DNA of 37,152 bases from a virus: positions 1 through 37,152 of IMG/VR virus record IMGVR_UViG_3300030328_001766, one strand, 5' to 3'. The first letter of the stretch is position 1, and each line of letters starts with the position of its first letter. Position numbers and translations under genes: made by a program. Shown piece after piece: positions 1 to 7,168 of the stretch. The notes beneath the pieces were generated by a model. It worked only from the letters and a program-made list of their open reading frames with translations. It was not told the DNA's origin and searched no databases.

Positions 1-252
1 TATATCAGATACTTGAACTGAACCACAAAATATATAAATGCTGCCTGAAGTTATTCTAACAACTTCATCGATAAAATCATCCAAAGAAAATGTAATTATA
101 TCTGCATGTCTTTTATCAAGATTACGAAGTCCCCCACTCTTTCGATTTACCTCATCGTATGGTATATCAGTAAGTGTTAAAGTTACACTATCATCTTCCA
201 TTGTAGGAAAGATGTCTATGCAATTATTATTATAAAGGTTTACATTACTCAT
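1..252 (-). CDS. DNA methyltransferase, N-terminal part (runs off left edge)
   Basis: A minus-strand reading frame of 84 codons opens with ATG at 252-250 and stays open to base 1, so only the N-terminus is present. It begins MSNVNLYNNNCIDIFPTM, then D-D-S-V-T-L-T-L-T-D-I-P-Y-D. This matches the opening of beta-class site-specific DNA methyltransferases: an N-terminal N-x-D/C-C-x-x-x-x-P element followed by the catalytic tetrapeptide, here DIPY in place of the usual DPPY. Such enzymes methylate adenine N6 or cytosine N4 in DNA using S-adenosylmethionine. The gene lies beyond the terminator that follows gp23, so it probably belongs to another transcription unit. No clear ribosome-binding site is visible. 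The S-adenosylmethionine-binding FxGxG motif should lie outside the window. Family assignment is fairly firm; base specificity cannot be told. Confidence 0.75.
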   Translation of the reverse strand, partial: MSNVNLYNNNCIDIFPTMEDDSVTLTLTDIPYDEVNRKSGGLRNLDKRHADIITFSLDDFIDEVVRITSGSIYIFCGSVQVSDI

Positions 253-269
253 AGTGAATATGATAGCAT

Positions 270-300
270 AAAAAAAGAGACCCTGCAAGAGGGTCTCTTT
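270..300 (-). terminator. Rho-independent terminator after gp23
   Basis: An 11-bp perfect stem (274-284 paired with 290-300) with a 5-base GCAAG loop is followed on the minus strand by a run of seven T (complement of 270-276). It starts 21 bases after the gp23 stop codon, which suits a strong terminator ending the structural operon before the methyltransferase gene. The A-rich side could also give some termination on the opposite strand. Confidence 0.9.
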
Positions 301-320
301 GAAACGATATGTAATATGAA

Positions 321-1748
321 TTACATGAGGTTCTTAACAGCAACACGCCTGTAGTAGCGGTTGTTGTTGACGGTAAGTAGACCGTTACCGACTGTTGTTC
401 CTTCAGCGAATGGGTTAGCAACAAGACCGTAACGAGTCTTAAAGCCAATTTTGGGCTGGAAGGTGTTTTCTCCAACTGCACGAACCATCTGTAGTGGAAC
501 GTATGGGCAGTAGAATAAACCAGCGTCATAAGGAGAAGAACCCTTATAACCAACAACGTAATACTGGTTACCTGGTGATGCGTTAGCACTTGTTAGGTTA
601 GCAGCATATGGGTCAATGTATACTCTGTACTTACCTTGAAGAACACCAGCAAATGTATTGCCTGTGTCATCAACGTTAAGATTTGCATTAAGTGCAGGAG
701 TATAATCCAGAATACCAGCCATGGTGAGGGCGGAAGCAACGTCTGCAGAGCAGAGAACAATGTTGCCCTTCCCGCGACGAGTTCTTTGTGCGATTGCGTT
801 AGCATCACGCTCGATCTGGAATAGAAGTCCTTTGAACTTCTCAACTGACCATCTACCGTTGGAGTCGATGTCTAGGTCAAAGATACCGGCAGTAGCAGTA
901 TTTTGAACAGCGCCTTGTTCAGCAACCTTGTAGATAGTTCTGATAACTTCACGGTTAATTTCAGCAAGGATCTCTGTAGAGAGAATGTTTGCTAATTCCG
1001 CTTCAGCGTTCAGACCATGGATTGCCTTAAGGTCTTGAGCGAGTTCCAATGAGTACTCTGCTTTTAGAGCTCTGGACTTCGCTGTTACAGTGACTTTCTC
1101 GATTGAGAATGCCATCTGTTGGAACTGGTTATGAGCACCGTTACCTAGGTTCTCAGCGTCACCAGTTACCATTCCCTGACCAACTCTGTAGTCAGTGGAT
1201 GTAGCACTACCAACTGGGTTTAGAACAGCAGGGTTGTTACCACTTTGTGAAGTAGTACCCATACCAGCCTTCACATCGGTGAATCCTGCGGTATAGTTCT
1301 CCTTGACGTTCTGACCAGAGAAGGCAGAATCTGCTTCGTTGAATAGCGCTTCTTCACTCAAGGCACCTGACATAGCAGTGTACTTAGAGCGCATTGCGAA
1401 AATAAGACCAGTAGGTCCAGACATTGGCTGAACGCCAGCAAGGTCATATGCGACCAAGTTAGGCATTGAGCGTCTGATTAGACTGATCAATACTGGGTCG
1501 AAACCAGCTTGGGGTGCGGATGCACTGGATCCAAAACCACCACTAGCACCAGCTGCGTTAGCATGGTTAGTTGGTGTTTCCATCAGGCTGAGACCTGATC
1601 CAAACTGTTGCTCCTCTCTGAGGAATTTTTCTTGGTTTTCTAGCAGGACTGCAGTTACAGCTTTACGATGACTGTCTTTGATAGGATCAAGACCTTCATA
1701 CTCTAGAAGCGGTTTCCACTTATCCTGCAACTGTTCTGATTGGAACAT
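321..1748 (-). CDS. gp23: Major capsid protein gp23
   Basis: The 475-residue protein forms the hexameric lattice of the T4-like head. It begins MFQSEQLQDKWKPLLEYEG and keeps the gp23 hallmarks: an acidic helical N-terminal region (about residues 1-57), then the mature domain from roughly FDPVLISLIRRSMPNLVAYD onward and a typical C-terminal region with FYCPYVPLQMVRAV. T4 gp21 cuts after (L/I)-x-E; LME at residues 55-57 is a plausible cut here (inference), with LRE at 43-45 as an alternative. An AAAGGA ribosome-binding site lies just before the ATG. The 47-base gap to gp22 shows no late-promoter motif, so expression may depend on read-through from gp22. A strong terminator follows. The family call is very secure. 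Confidence 0.97.
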   Translation of the reverse strand: MFQSEQLQDKWKPLLEYEGLDPIKDSHRKAVTAVLLENQEKFLREEQQFGSGLSLMETPTNHANAAGASGGFGSSASAPQAGFDPVLISLIRRSMPNLVAYDLAGVQPMSGPTGLIFAMRSKYTAMSGALSEEALFNEADSAFSGQNVKENYTAGFTDVKAGMGTTSQSGNNPAVLNPVGSATSTDYRVGQGMVTGDAENLGNGAHNQFQQMAFSIEKVTVTAKSRALKAEYSLELAQDLKAIHGLNAEAELANILSTEILAEINREVIRTIYKVAEQGAVQNTATAGIFDLDIDSNGRWSVEKFKGLLFQIERDANAIAQRTRRGKGNIVLCSADVASALTMAGILDYTPALNANLNVDDTGNTFAGVLQGKYRVYIDPYAANLTSANASPGNQYYVVGYKGSSPYDAGLFYCPYVPLQMVRAVGENTFQPKIGFKTRYGLVANPFAEGTTVGNGLLTVNNNRYYRRVAVKNLM

Positions 1749-1795
1749 TTGCTTTTCCTTTTAAAAAGTGTTTTTTGTTTGAACTAATGTTAAAT

Positions 1796-2917
1796 TCAGT
1801 CTTTTGCTTTAAAAGCTGAAAGTGTTTTCAGATAAGCAGCCATTGAACTAGAATGTGATTCAACACCTTCTGCACTGTCTACTCCTTCTGAAAGAGTTTC
1901 AGTTTTAGCACTTGGAGATGCGCCTTTGGCAGGGAAATAAGATTCCTTTAATGTCTCCAATTTTTCACGATAATTGTCTTCACTTTCAAACTCTACACCT
2001 TCTGAAAGGTTAGCAAGTTTCTCCTTCTGAGTGGCTGCTAGACCCTCAGAAACAGAATCAAAAATACCATCAGCAATTGACTCACCGAGTCGCTTGTTTA
2101 ATCCAATGTTCTTTTCGATTTGCTCATTGAGCTTGGTTTCCATGTCATCAAGTTTTTCTACCATACTATGTAATACATCATATTTTTCTTCAGGGATTGA
2201 TACATAATGTTCTTCAAAAAGACCTTTCATTCCTTCAAGGAATGATTCTGTCATCTCTGTCTTGAGACCTGCTTCAACTGCAAGTGCGTTCTCTTGGAAC
2301 CACTCATCAGCAACATACTCAAGATAAGAATCTACACGCTCTGCAAGTTCTGCTTTTGCTTCAGCAACACCTTCAGAGAGTTTTTGATCATACTCTTTTT
2401 GGATTTCTTCTTTAACAGAAGCAACCTTAGAGTTGATAGCAGCTTCAAAGATTGTTTTTGCTTTTTCTTTGAAATCTTCAGAGAGTTCTTCTCCGCCGAG
2501 GAGAGCATTGACATCTTCTTCCATGTCATACTCAGAAACTGTTTCTTCTACAGTTTCTTCTGCGTCAACAACCTTATCCTCTTCAACTACCTCATCGGTA
2601 ATTTCAGGTGTTTCTTCTAGAGTTGCTTCAGCATCCATTTCTTGTTCCTCTGACTGGGCAATAGCACCTTTTAACTTTTGCATAGGTTCTGCTTTACCCG
2701 CATTTTTGTTAACTACGTCTTTGACTTGCTTGAGAGTACCACCAGCGGGTTTCAATTTCATGGAGTCATTAGTTGGACTAGCGTTCTCCGGTGTAGGACC
2801 ACCTAAGTCTTCCACTTCAGCACCTTTTAACTTTTGCATAGGTTCTGCTGGAGAGGCGTTAGCATTCACAGCAGTCTTAGACTGTTCCATTTCTTGTAAT
2901 TTTGTACCACGAGCCAT
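1796..2917 (-). CDS. gp22: Prohead core scaffold protein gp22
   Basis: The 373-residue, highly acidic, mostly helical protein sits between the prohead protease and major capsid genes, exactly where T4 gene 22 sits. It would be the main component of the internal core on which gp23 assembles and would be degraded by gp21 during maturation. After a low-complexity N-terminus comes an acidic stretch (about 90-135), then the recognisable core around L-S-E-D-F-K-E-K-A-K-T-I-F-E-A-A (about 145-160) and long charged helices. The decapeptide AEPMQKLKGA occurs twice (residues 24-33 and 76-85), encoded by identical 31-base copies. A CGGAG ribosome-binding site and a CTAAATA late promoter lie upstream. 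T4 gp22 is about 270 residues, so the N-terminus here is extended. Confidence 0.93.
   Translation of the reverse strand: MARGTKLQEMEQSKTAVNANASPAEPMQKLKGAEVEDLGGPTPENASPTNDSMKLKPAGGTLKQVKDVVNKNAGKAEPMQKLKGAIAQSEEQEMDAEATLEETPEITDEVVEEDKVVDAEETVEETVSEYDMEEDVNALLGGEELSEDFKEKAKTIFEAAINSKVASVKEEIQKEYDQKLSEGVAEAKAELAERVDSYLEYVADEWFQENALAVEAGLKTEMTESFLEGMKGLFEEHYVSIPEEKYDVLHSMVEKLDDMETKLNEQIEKNIGLNKRLGESIADGIFDSVSEGLAATQKEKLANLSEGVEFESEDNYREKLETLKESYFPAKGASPSAKTETLSEGVDSAEGVESHSSSMAAYLKTLSAFKAKD
2663..2693 (-). repeat. 31-bp direct repeat in gp22, copy 2
   Basis: These 31 bases are identical to 2819-2849, including all synonymous positions. They encode most of the second AEPMQKLKGA decapeptide of gp22. 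Confidence 0.93.
2819..2849 (-). repeat. 31-bp direct repeat in gp22, copy 1
   Basis: Identical to 2663-2693, with starts 156 bases apart and in the same reading frame (52 codons). It encodes the first AEPMQKLKGA decapeptide of gp22. Confidence 0.93.
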
Positions 2918-2956
2918 TTGAGGATTCTCCGTCTTTACGTAGATTAAATCTATATT

Positions 2957-2963
2957 TATTTAG
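2957..2963 (-). promoter_or_regulatory. Late promoter CTAAATA for gp22
   Basis: Minus-strand CTAAATA, followed at once by AATATA, lies 40 bases upstream of the gp22 start in the gap after gp21. It fits the T4-type late motif and matches nine other sites in this window. Confidence 0.6.
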
Positions 2964-2968
2964 AAGTT

Positions 2969-3619
2969 TTATAAATTTGATAAGAAATTGTTAAAGAGAG
3001 ATAATTTCTCTTCATCAAGTTTCTTCTGGGTTACTAATGTATTAATTTGCTTATAAGTTTTTTCAGCAAGTTTTTCACGAAGGATGCCACCATCCCAAAC
3101 CCAATCTTTTCCTTCCATAATTCCTGAGACAAATGCATCAGGAGCAGAAGGGTCAGCTACAATATCAGCAGCGGTTGCAAGCATGAAATCTTCGCCAACT
3201 ACACTATATCCCTCTTTAGTAGGTTTAAGGGATCCAACACCTCTTGACGAAACGCCAAGTTTTACACCTTCATCTAAAAGTGAAGTTGCAATTTTACCCA
3301 TTGGAGTTGCAAGAATTTTCGCTCTCCCAATGAAATTAGAACCGTGCTCTTTTAAAGAGACGATTTTATGTGAAACACGGTCAAGATTAACGGTGGGACC
3401 GTCGGGATGACCAAGTTCTCCCAGTGCTCTACCAGACTGAACATGATTTTCAGTATACCGAGAAACTTCCTTACGAAGAGTTTCCATAGGATACATTCTA
3501 CCATTGCGGTTTTTAATGTTTCCTTGTAGAAAAACCCCTTCAATATAAAGAGATTTTTTACCGTTACGATTTTCAACGATAAATTCTACCTGTTCGATTT
3601 CTTCCGTAATCAGTTTCAT
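2969..3619 (-). CDS. gp21: Prohead core protease gp21
   Basis: This is the serine protease that digests the scaffold and trims gp23 before DNA packaging. The ATG at 3619 gives 216 residues beginning MKLITEEIEQVEF. It overlaps the upstream stop codon as TAATG and has a GAAGG ribosome-binding site 6 bases before it. The frame is open upstream, but the extra residues look like translated shadow of the neighbouring gene. Key family elements are visible: N-R-N-G-R-M-Y-P near residues 38-44, the catalytic His region G-E-L-G-H-P-D-G-P (His71), and the catalytic Ser region L-G-V-S-S-R-G (Ser124 or Ser125). Length matches T4 gp21 (about 212). Translation is probably coupled to the upstream 193-residue gene. 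Confidence 0.95.
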   Translation of the reverse strand: MKLITEEIEQVEFIVENRNGKKSLYIEGVFLQGNIKNRNGRMYPMETLRKEVSRYTENHVQSGRALGELGHPDGPTVNLDRVSHKIVSLKEHGSNFIGRAKILATPMGKIATSLLDEGVKLGVSSRGVGSLKPTKEGYSVVGEDFMLATAADIVADPSAPDAFVSGIMEGKDWVWDGGILREKLAEKTYKQINTLVTQKKLDEEKLSLFNNFLSNL

Positions 3620-4200
3620 TAGCCTTCGCCTGTAATTTGAACTTGATGACAATGTATGTGAGCACCTGCATTAGTACCTGCTTGTATAACTGCTACTCTA
3701 TGAGAAGCAATTGCACGAGCATCAGCAAAATCAACATCTGCTGGGATTATTTTCTCTGAATTTGCAGCAACTGTGCATTGAGTCATAAAACAACCGTCTG
3801 CCCAAGGAGAACCTGCTTTGTTATTAACAGAGATAACACGAACATGTGAAAGATAAGATCCAACACCAGCATAACCATCACCAGTTTCAACTGATATATA
3901 ATTTCCATGACCAAATGGGCATTGCTGTCCTTCTGGGAAAGAAAGTATAGTTTCTGTTGTACCGGTAGTAATTCCCGTTACTCTTTGGGATGCTTTAGTC
4001 ATCCCTAAACTCATAGACGTATTAGCAGCTAGATAAAGACTTTCTCTTGTCGCTGCAGGAGTATTTCCTACTGCCACAAAACAATCGCCACCTACGGCAG
4101 TAATTTTTATAGTGTCTGATTGGACATCAAAATAATCAGTCTGAACTGATGCTGCACCAATTGAAACTGATGTTCCTATACCAACTGATCTAATTGCCAT
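3619..4200 (-). CDS. Unknown head-module protein, 193 aa
   Basis: I do not recognise a T4 counterpart. The 193-residue protein lies between the gp67-like core gene and gp21, where T4 has gene 68, but it does not resemble gp68, which is charged and helical. It is rich in Ala, Gly, Thr and Val with little charge, as expected of a beta-rich structural or decoration protein. It starts MAIRSVGIGTSVSIG, has about four Cys and ends in a His-rich H-I-H-C-H-Q segment. A perfect TATAAATA promoter lies 30 bases upstream, and its stop codon overlaps the gp21 start. A role as a head-surface or head-completion protein is an inference from position and composition only. Confidence 0.8.
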   Translation of the reverse strand: MAIRSVGIGTSVSIGAASVQTDYFDVQSDTIKITAVGGDCFVAVGNTPAATRESLYLAANTSMSLGMTKASQRVTGITTGTTETILSFPEGQQCPFGHGNYISVETGDGYAGVGSYLSHVRVISVNNKAGSPWADGCFMTQCTVAANSEKIIPADVDFADARAIASHRVAVIQAGTNAGAHIHCHQVQITGEG

Positions 4201-4229
4201 TATAGTCCTATAAGTATCATGTTAATAGT

Positions 4230-4237
4230 TATTTATA
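4230..4237 (-). promoter_or_regulatory. Late promoter TATAAATA before the 193-aa gene
   Basis: A perfect T4 late-promoter octamer on the minus strand, 30 bases upstream of the ATG at 4200, in the gap just after the gp67-like stop codon. Confidence 0.8.
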
Positions 4238-4239
4238 AA

Positions 4240-4461
4240 TCAGATTTCGTCGTCGGCTGATGCCACAGTTTCATCTTCATCATTTACATTATCTTCTATT
4301 TCAGCAGGTTGTTCTTCATCACTACCAAATAGTGAATTAGCTGCATTAGGACGATAATTATCTACCCTTTCTGCTGACTTAGCATAAAGTAAATCCTTAA
4401 TCTTATCGCTGATTTGAGACGCAGATGCATCATCAATCATCATATCCATTAATTCATCCAT
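4240..4461 (-). CDS. gp67: Prohead core protein, gp67-like
   Basis: The 73-residue protein begins MDELMDMMIDDASASQISDK and ends in a very acidic tail (E-D-N-V-N-D-E-D-E-T-V-A-S-A-D-D-E-I). T4 gp67 (80 residues) is likewise a small core protein with a helical N-terminal half and a strongly acidic C-terminal half, and is encoded just after the portal gene. Position and composition support the call; sequence identity cannot be judged by eye. The ATG at 4461 is preferred over a TTG two codons upstream. A TATAAATA promoter lies 35 bases before it. The expected role is a minor scaffold-core component consumed by gp21 during head maturation. Confidence 0.7.
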   Translation of the reverse strand: MDELMDMMIDDASASQISDKIKDLLYAKSAERVDNYRPNAANSLFGSDEEQPAEIEDNVNDEDETVASADDEI

Positions 4462-4495
4462 GTTCAAATACCATATATTGAGTATGAGTCTTTAG

Positions 4496-4503
4496 TATTT
4501 ATA
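4496..4503 (-). promoter_or_regulatory. Late promoter TATAAATA before gp67-like gene
   Basis: A perfect minus-strand TATAAATA, 35 bases upstream of the ATG at 4461. It spans the stop codon of the upstream 92-residue gene (4499-4501). Confidence 0.78.
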
Positions 4504-4777
4504 CACTATTGTGTGTAAGGTTATAATCCTGGATCATTTTATAAAGTTCATCTTTCACAAATGGCAAATAATGTTGCTCTTCAGGAGGTCTACCAGGTGC
4601 TCCCGAATAATTATTGAGATAAAAAGAGATAGTACTGTATAACAATCTTACTTCTTTTATATCCATTTTAAATGAACACCACCATTCTTTATCATAACTA
4701 TTCCATTTTTCCCAATCAAATCCATTTTCATGTCTGGCAGAGTAAAGATCATGTTTCAGACTATCTCCATCGGACAT
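4499..4777 (-). CDS. Unknown small protein after gp20, 92 aa
   Basis: The function is unknown. The ATG follows the gp20 stop codon directly (TAAATG), so translation is probably coupled to the portal gene. The 92-residue protein is soluble and rich in aromatic residues, with E-W-W-C-S-F-K near residues 30-36, a helical middle (D-I-K-E-V-R-L-L-Y-S-T-I-S-F-Y-L) and a G-A-P-G-R-P-P-E-E-Q turn. No signal peptide or membrane segment is visible. T4 has no recognisable equivalent here. Its place in the head module suggests a role in head assembly, which is only an inference. Confidence 0.75.
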   Translation of the reverse strand: MSDGDSLKHDLYSARHENGFDWEKWNSYDKEWWCSFKMDIKEVRLLYSTISFYLNNYSGAPGRPPEEQHYLPFVKDELYKMIQDYNLTHNSV

Positions 4778-6457
4778 TTAAATTTCCCCACCTTTAGGAT
4801 TAGCCCGATTTATGTCAAGATTAGTAGTTGCAATATTAGCATCGGTTGCAGCAACTGTTGCAGCAGGATCTTCTTCTGGTACAGGTGGTGGTAACAATCC
4901 TCCACTACCTTCAGGATCAAGCATCATATCTGCAGGATCTGGAATAATACCATCTTCAATTTCTTGCTCGATAATCTTATCTTGCTCTTGAATTTCTTCA
5001 GTAGTTTGTCGAAGAACTTTACGTCTTAGATAATCTTGTGAGAAGTATTTGCCAACATAAGGTTCAGCAACAGCCACCATTGCTAACCTTTCATTAAATA
5101 ATTCTGCATCCTTTAACTCAGAGAAATGGTTATCATATAAGAAGTCATACTGAATATGCTCTTCCATTATCTCCCAATCTTCGGGAGTAATTACGTTCGT
5201 TAGGAGTAATTGGGTCTTCAGTATGTCATTAAACATGTAAGAGAATCTTTTTCTCAAACGTGCAACAAACTTACTAAATTTAACTTCATCTCTTAAGATT
5301 TCAGAAGATCTCCCCAAGTTAAACCCACCATCTCCTTCAATTCTTGAGATTGGAACATTAAGTGACTTAAAGAGTTTCTTCTTAAAGTATTCGATGTCTG
5401 TGATTTCTCCGAGGTTTTGACCTCCTGGGAGTGTTGAAATTTCTGTTCCACGTCCACCCTCTCTTCTAGGTAACCAAAAATCTTCTAACATACTCATATA
5501 TTTCTTATCATCACGGATTTCTCCAGTGTCTGCATTATATACAAGCTTGTTACGATATCTCATCATAACATCACGAAGGTATTGTTCTGCCTTAACTTTA
5601 GGCAAATTACCAACATCAATATAGAAAATTCTACGTTCTGGAGCACGAGATAATCTGTATATAACAAGACTATCCTCAATCATACGTAATTGATTAAGTG
5701 CTTTAATCGCTTTATGAAGATAAGAAAGAGTTGATCCTTTATTTCTATCTACTAAACCTGAGGTGACATAAGTAATAGAATCTTTTGTCATTTTAATACC
5801 ACCTTGTCCACCCATTTGGGCAGGACTTGTGGCAGGATATGTCATTTTTGGTGTATAAATGAAATATTCTTCCAATTCAGGCATCTCATAATCCATTGGA
5901 TTATCATTATTCTGATTGGCAAGACGATATTTATCTTTATCGCTTTTCTTTTGTTTACGTACATAACGCATTTTTAATGCATCAATATAACGTAATTCCT
6001 GAATCCCCTCTTGAGGATTCTTCATATCAATTACTTTGTTATAAAATAATCTTCCATCAATATACCAATTCCTATAGATCTCATGTGCCTTTCTATCAAA
6101 ATCTAATAATTCGAGTGTATATTTAAATGCATCTCTTATCTTATCTTTAATACCATCACTAGCCTTAAGATTATCAAGATCAATTTTTACCGGACTGTCG
6201 TTTGTATCAGCGACAATTGCTTCATTTACAATATCTTCGATGGCACTATCACACTCTGGGTGTAATGCCATCTCTCTATATCTTTTAATTAAATCAAATT
6301 CTGTTCTATAAACACCTTCGATGTCTACATAAGAACCAAAAAAACCACTACTCAAATAGTGATCATTGCCATCATCACTGCTAGGAGGAACAGGCGAGAC
6401 AACACTCGGAGATAGTGGTTCGGTGTCCTCTATTGAGAACCCAAATAACTTAGCCAT
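4778..6457 (-). CDS. gp20: Portal vertex protein gp20
   Basis: The 559-residue protein (T4 gp20 is 524) forms the dodecameric portal at the unique head vertex. It nucleates head assembly, docks the terminase and later connects to the neck. Recognisable family regions include S-Y-V-D-I-E-G-V-Y-R-T-E-F-D-L-I-K-R-Y-R near residue 45, M-A-L-H-P-E-C-D-S-A-I-E-D-I-V-N-E-A, the W-Y-I-D-G-R-L-F-Y segment, R-L-S-R-A-P-E-R-R-I-F-Y-I-D-V-G-N-L-P, and G-E-I-T-D-I-E-Y-F-K-K-K-L-F. These are the gp20 stretches often used for cyanophage diversity work. The C-terminus is Pro-, Glu- and Ala-rich. A CTAAATA promoter lies 29 bases upstream within an inverted repeat. Identification is very secure. Confidence 0.97.
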   Translation of the reverse strand: MAKLFGFSIEDTEPLSPSVVSPVPPSSDDGNDHYLSSGFFGSYVDIEGVYRTEFDLIKRYREMALHPECDSAIEDIVNEAIVADTNDSPVKIDLDNLKASDGIKDKIRDAFKYTLELLDFDRKAHEIYRNWYIDGRLFYNKVIDMKNPQEGIQELRYIDALKMRYVRKQKKSDKDKYRLANQNNDNPMDYEMPELEEYFIYTPKMTYPATSPAQMGGQGGIKMTKDSITYVTSGLVDRNKGSTLSYLHKAIKALNQLRMIEDSLVIYRLSRAPERRIFYIDVGNLPKVKAEQYLRDVMMRYRNKLVYNADTGEIRDDKKYMSMLEDFWLPRREGGRGTEISTLPGGQNLGEITDIEYFKKKLFKSLNVPISRIEGDGGFNLGRSSEILRDEVKFSKFVARLRKRFSYMFNDILKTQLLLTNVITPEDWEIMEEHIQYDFLYDNHFSELKDAELFNERLAMVAVAEPYVGKYFSQDYLRRKVLRQTTEEIQEQDKIIEQEIEDGIIPDPADMMLDPEGSGGLLPPPVPEEDPAATVAATDANIATTNLDINRANPKGGEI

Positions 6458-6465
6458 AATTAATT

Positions 6466-6488
6466 ATACTAGTTCTTTATGCTAGTAT
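6466..6488 (-). other. Inverted repeat in gp20 leader
   Basis: A 7-bp perfect inverted repeat (6466-6472 with 6482-6488) with a 9-base spacer lies in the gp20 upstream region and shares three bases with the CTAAATA promoter. It is not followed by a T-run, so it is not an obvious terminator. It may shape the gp20 leader or be chance. Confidence 0.35.
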
Positions 6489-6492
6489 TTAG
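6486..6492 (-). promoter_or_regulatory. Late promoter CTAAATA for gp20
   Basis: Minus-strand CTAAATA, 29 bases upstream of the gp20 start in the 45-base gap after gp19. Confidence 0.6.
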
Positions 6493-6502
6493 CTCACTAA
6501 AA

Positions 6503-7129
6503 TTATGCGTTATCTTTAGTATATACTCCAGGTTCCCAATATTGAACTTGGAAGTCTACAGTAAATTCTTCAATTGCATCTGCATTCTCGTAAGAAAGAT
6601 CAATTGGAGAAATTGTAGTTGGAAATATATCAAAGAAAGTATAGGATTTAAGTGGTGTTATTGGAGTTCCACTTACTGATCCTGAAGCAGATGTTGAAGA
6701 TTGACCAGCATCAGCACCTTTACCGAGTTGATGAACCAGTGCATAAGTCATATAAGAACTAGGATTTGTTGCACCAGTAGCATTACTATTCTTGCTGATA
6801 CCAGATACCCAAGTTTCAAATGCGGTTCTTAAAATAAAGTTCTCGTCGTTCATGACTGTAATCTGCCATGTATCGAAAGTTCTGTCTCCAGCAACTTTTA
6901 AAATACGACCTCTAAAGGGTATTTCAACGGGAGTGATATTGGAAGCAGGAAGTGCAGATGCTTTACATAAGAATTTAAAGGTATCTGCTTCCTGGTTGTC
7001 GCCAGTTCTCCATGTATTCTGACCAGCAGCTTCTGGGAATGATGGAATCTCAACCTCAAACAGGTTCGGTCTTGCACCGCCACCTGTGAGTTTTGATTTA
7101 AAAGCACTAATTGTTCTGAGCGTTGACAT
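6503..7129 (-). CDS. gp19: Tail tube protein gp19
   Basis: The 208-residue protein forms the stacked hexamers of the inner tail tube through which DNA passes. It begins MSTLRTISAFKSKLTGGGAR and has the tail-tube pattern: N-L-F-E-V-E-I-P near residues 22-29, then F-K-F-L-C-K-A-S-A-L-P-A, P-F-R-G-R-I-L-K-V-A-G-D-R-T-F-D-T-W, N-D-E-N-F-I-L-R-T-A-F-E-T-W, and a C-terminal V-D-F-Q-V-Q-Y-W-E. T4 gp19 is 163 residues; the extra length is a Gly/Ser/Ala-rich insertion around 115-160. A very strong TAGGAGG ribosome-binding site precedes the ATG, as expected for an abundant protein. No clear late promoter lies in the 39-base gap, so it may be read through from gp18. Confidence 0.95.
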   Translation of the reverse strand: MSTLRTISAFKSKLTGGGARPNLFEVEIPSFPEAAGQNTWRTGDNQEADTFKFLCKASALPASNITPVEIPFRGRILKVAGDRTFDTWQITVMNDENFILRTAFETWVSGISKNSNATGATNPSSYMTYALVHQLGKGADAGQSSTSASGSVSGTPITPLKSYTFFDIFPTTISPIDLSYENADAIEEFTVDFQVQYWEPGVYTKDNA

Positions 7130-7168
7130 TTAAGGTTTCCTCCTATGGAATTGATAAGACATTATAAA

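Noticed and set aside
38-235. Plus-strand frame at the left edge
   Set aside because: It is antisense to the methyltransferase frame, whose protein has a clear family pattern.
245-589. Minus-strand 114-residue frame overlapping gp23
   Set aside because: It is an out-of-frame shadow of the secure gp23 gene, low in complexity and without a ribosome-binding site.
2433-2921. 162-residue plus-strand frame across gp22
   Set aside because: Ser-rich shadow of a Glu- and Ala-rich gene on the other strand; no promoter or ribosome-binding site.
3620-3652. Longer gp21 start adding MSSSSNYRRRL
   Set aside because: The extra codons lie in the 3' end of the upstream gene; the ATG at 3619 has a GAAGG site and a TAATG overlap, and matches the family N-terminus.
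7130-7168. Late promoter before gp19
   Set aside because: Only TTATAATG and CTAATTTATAA are present, too far from the motif seen at the other ten sites; the strong AGGAGG site is supported.
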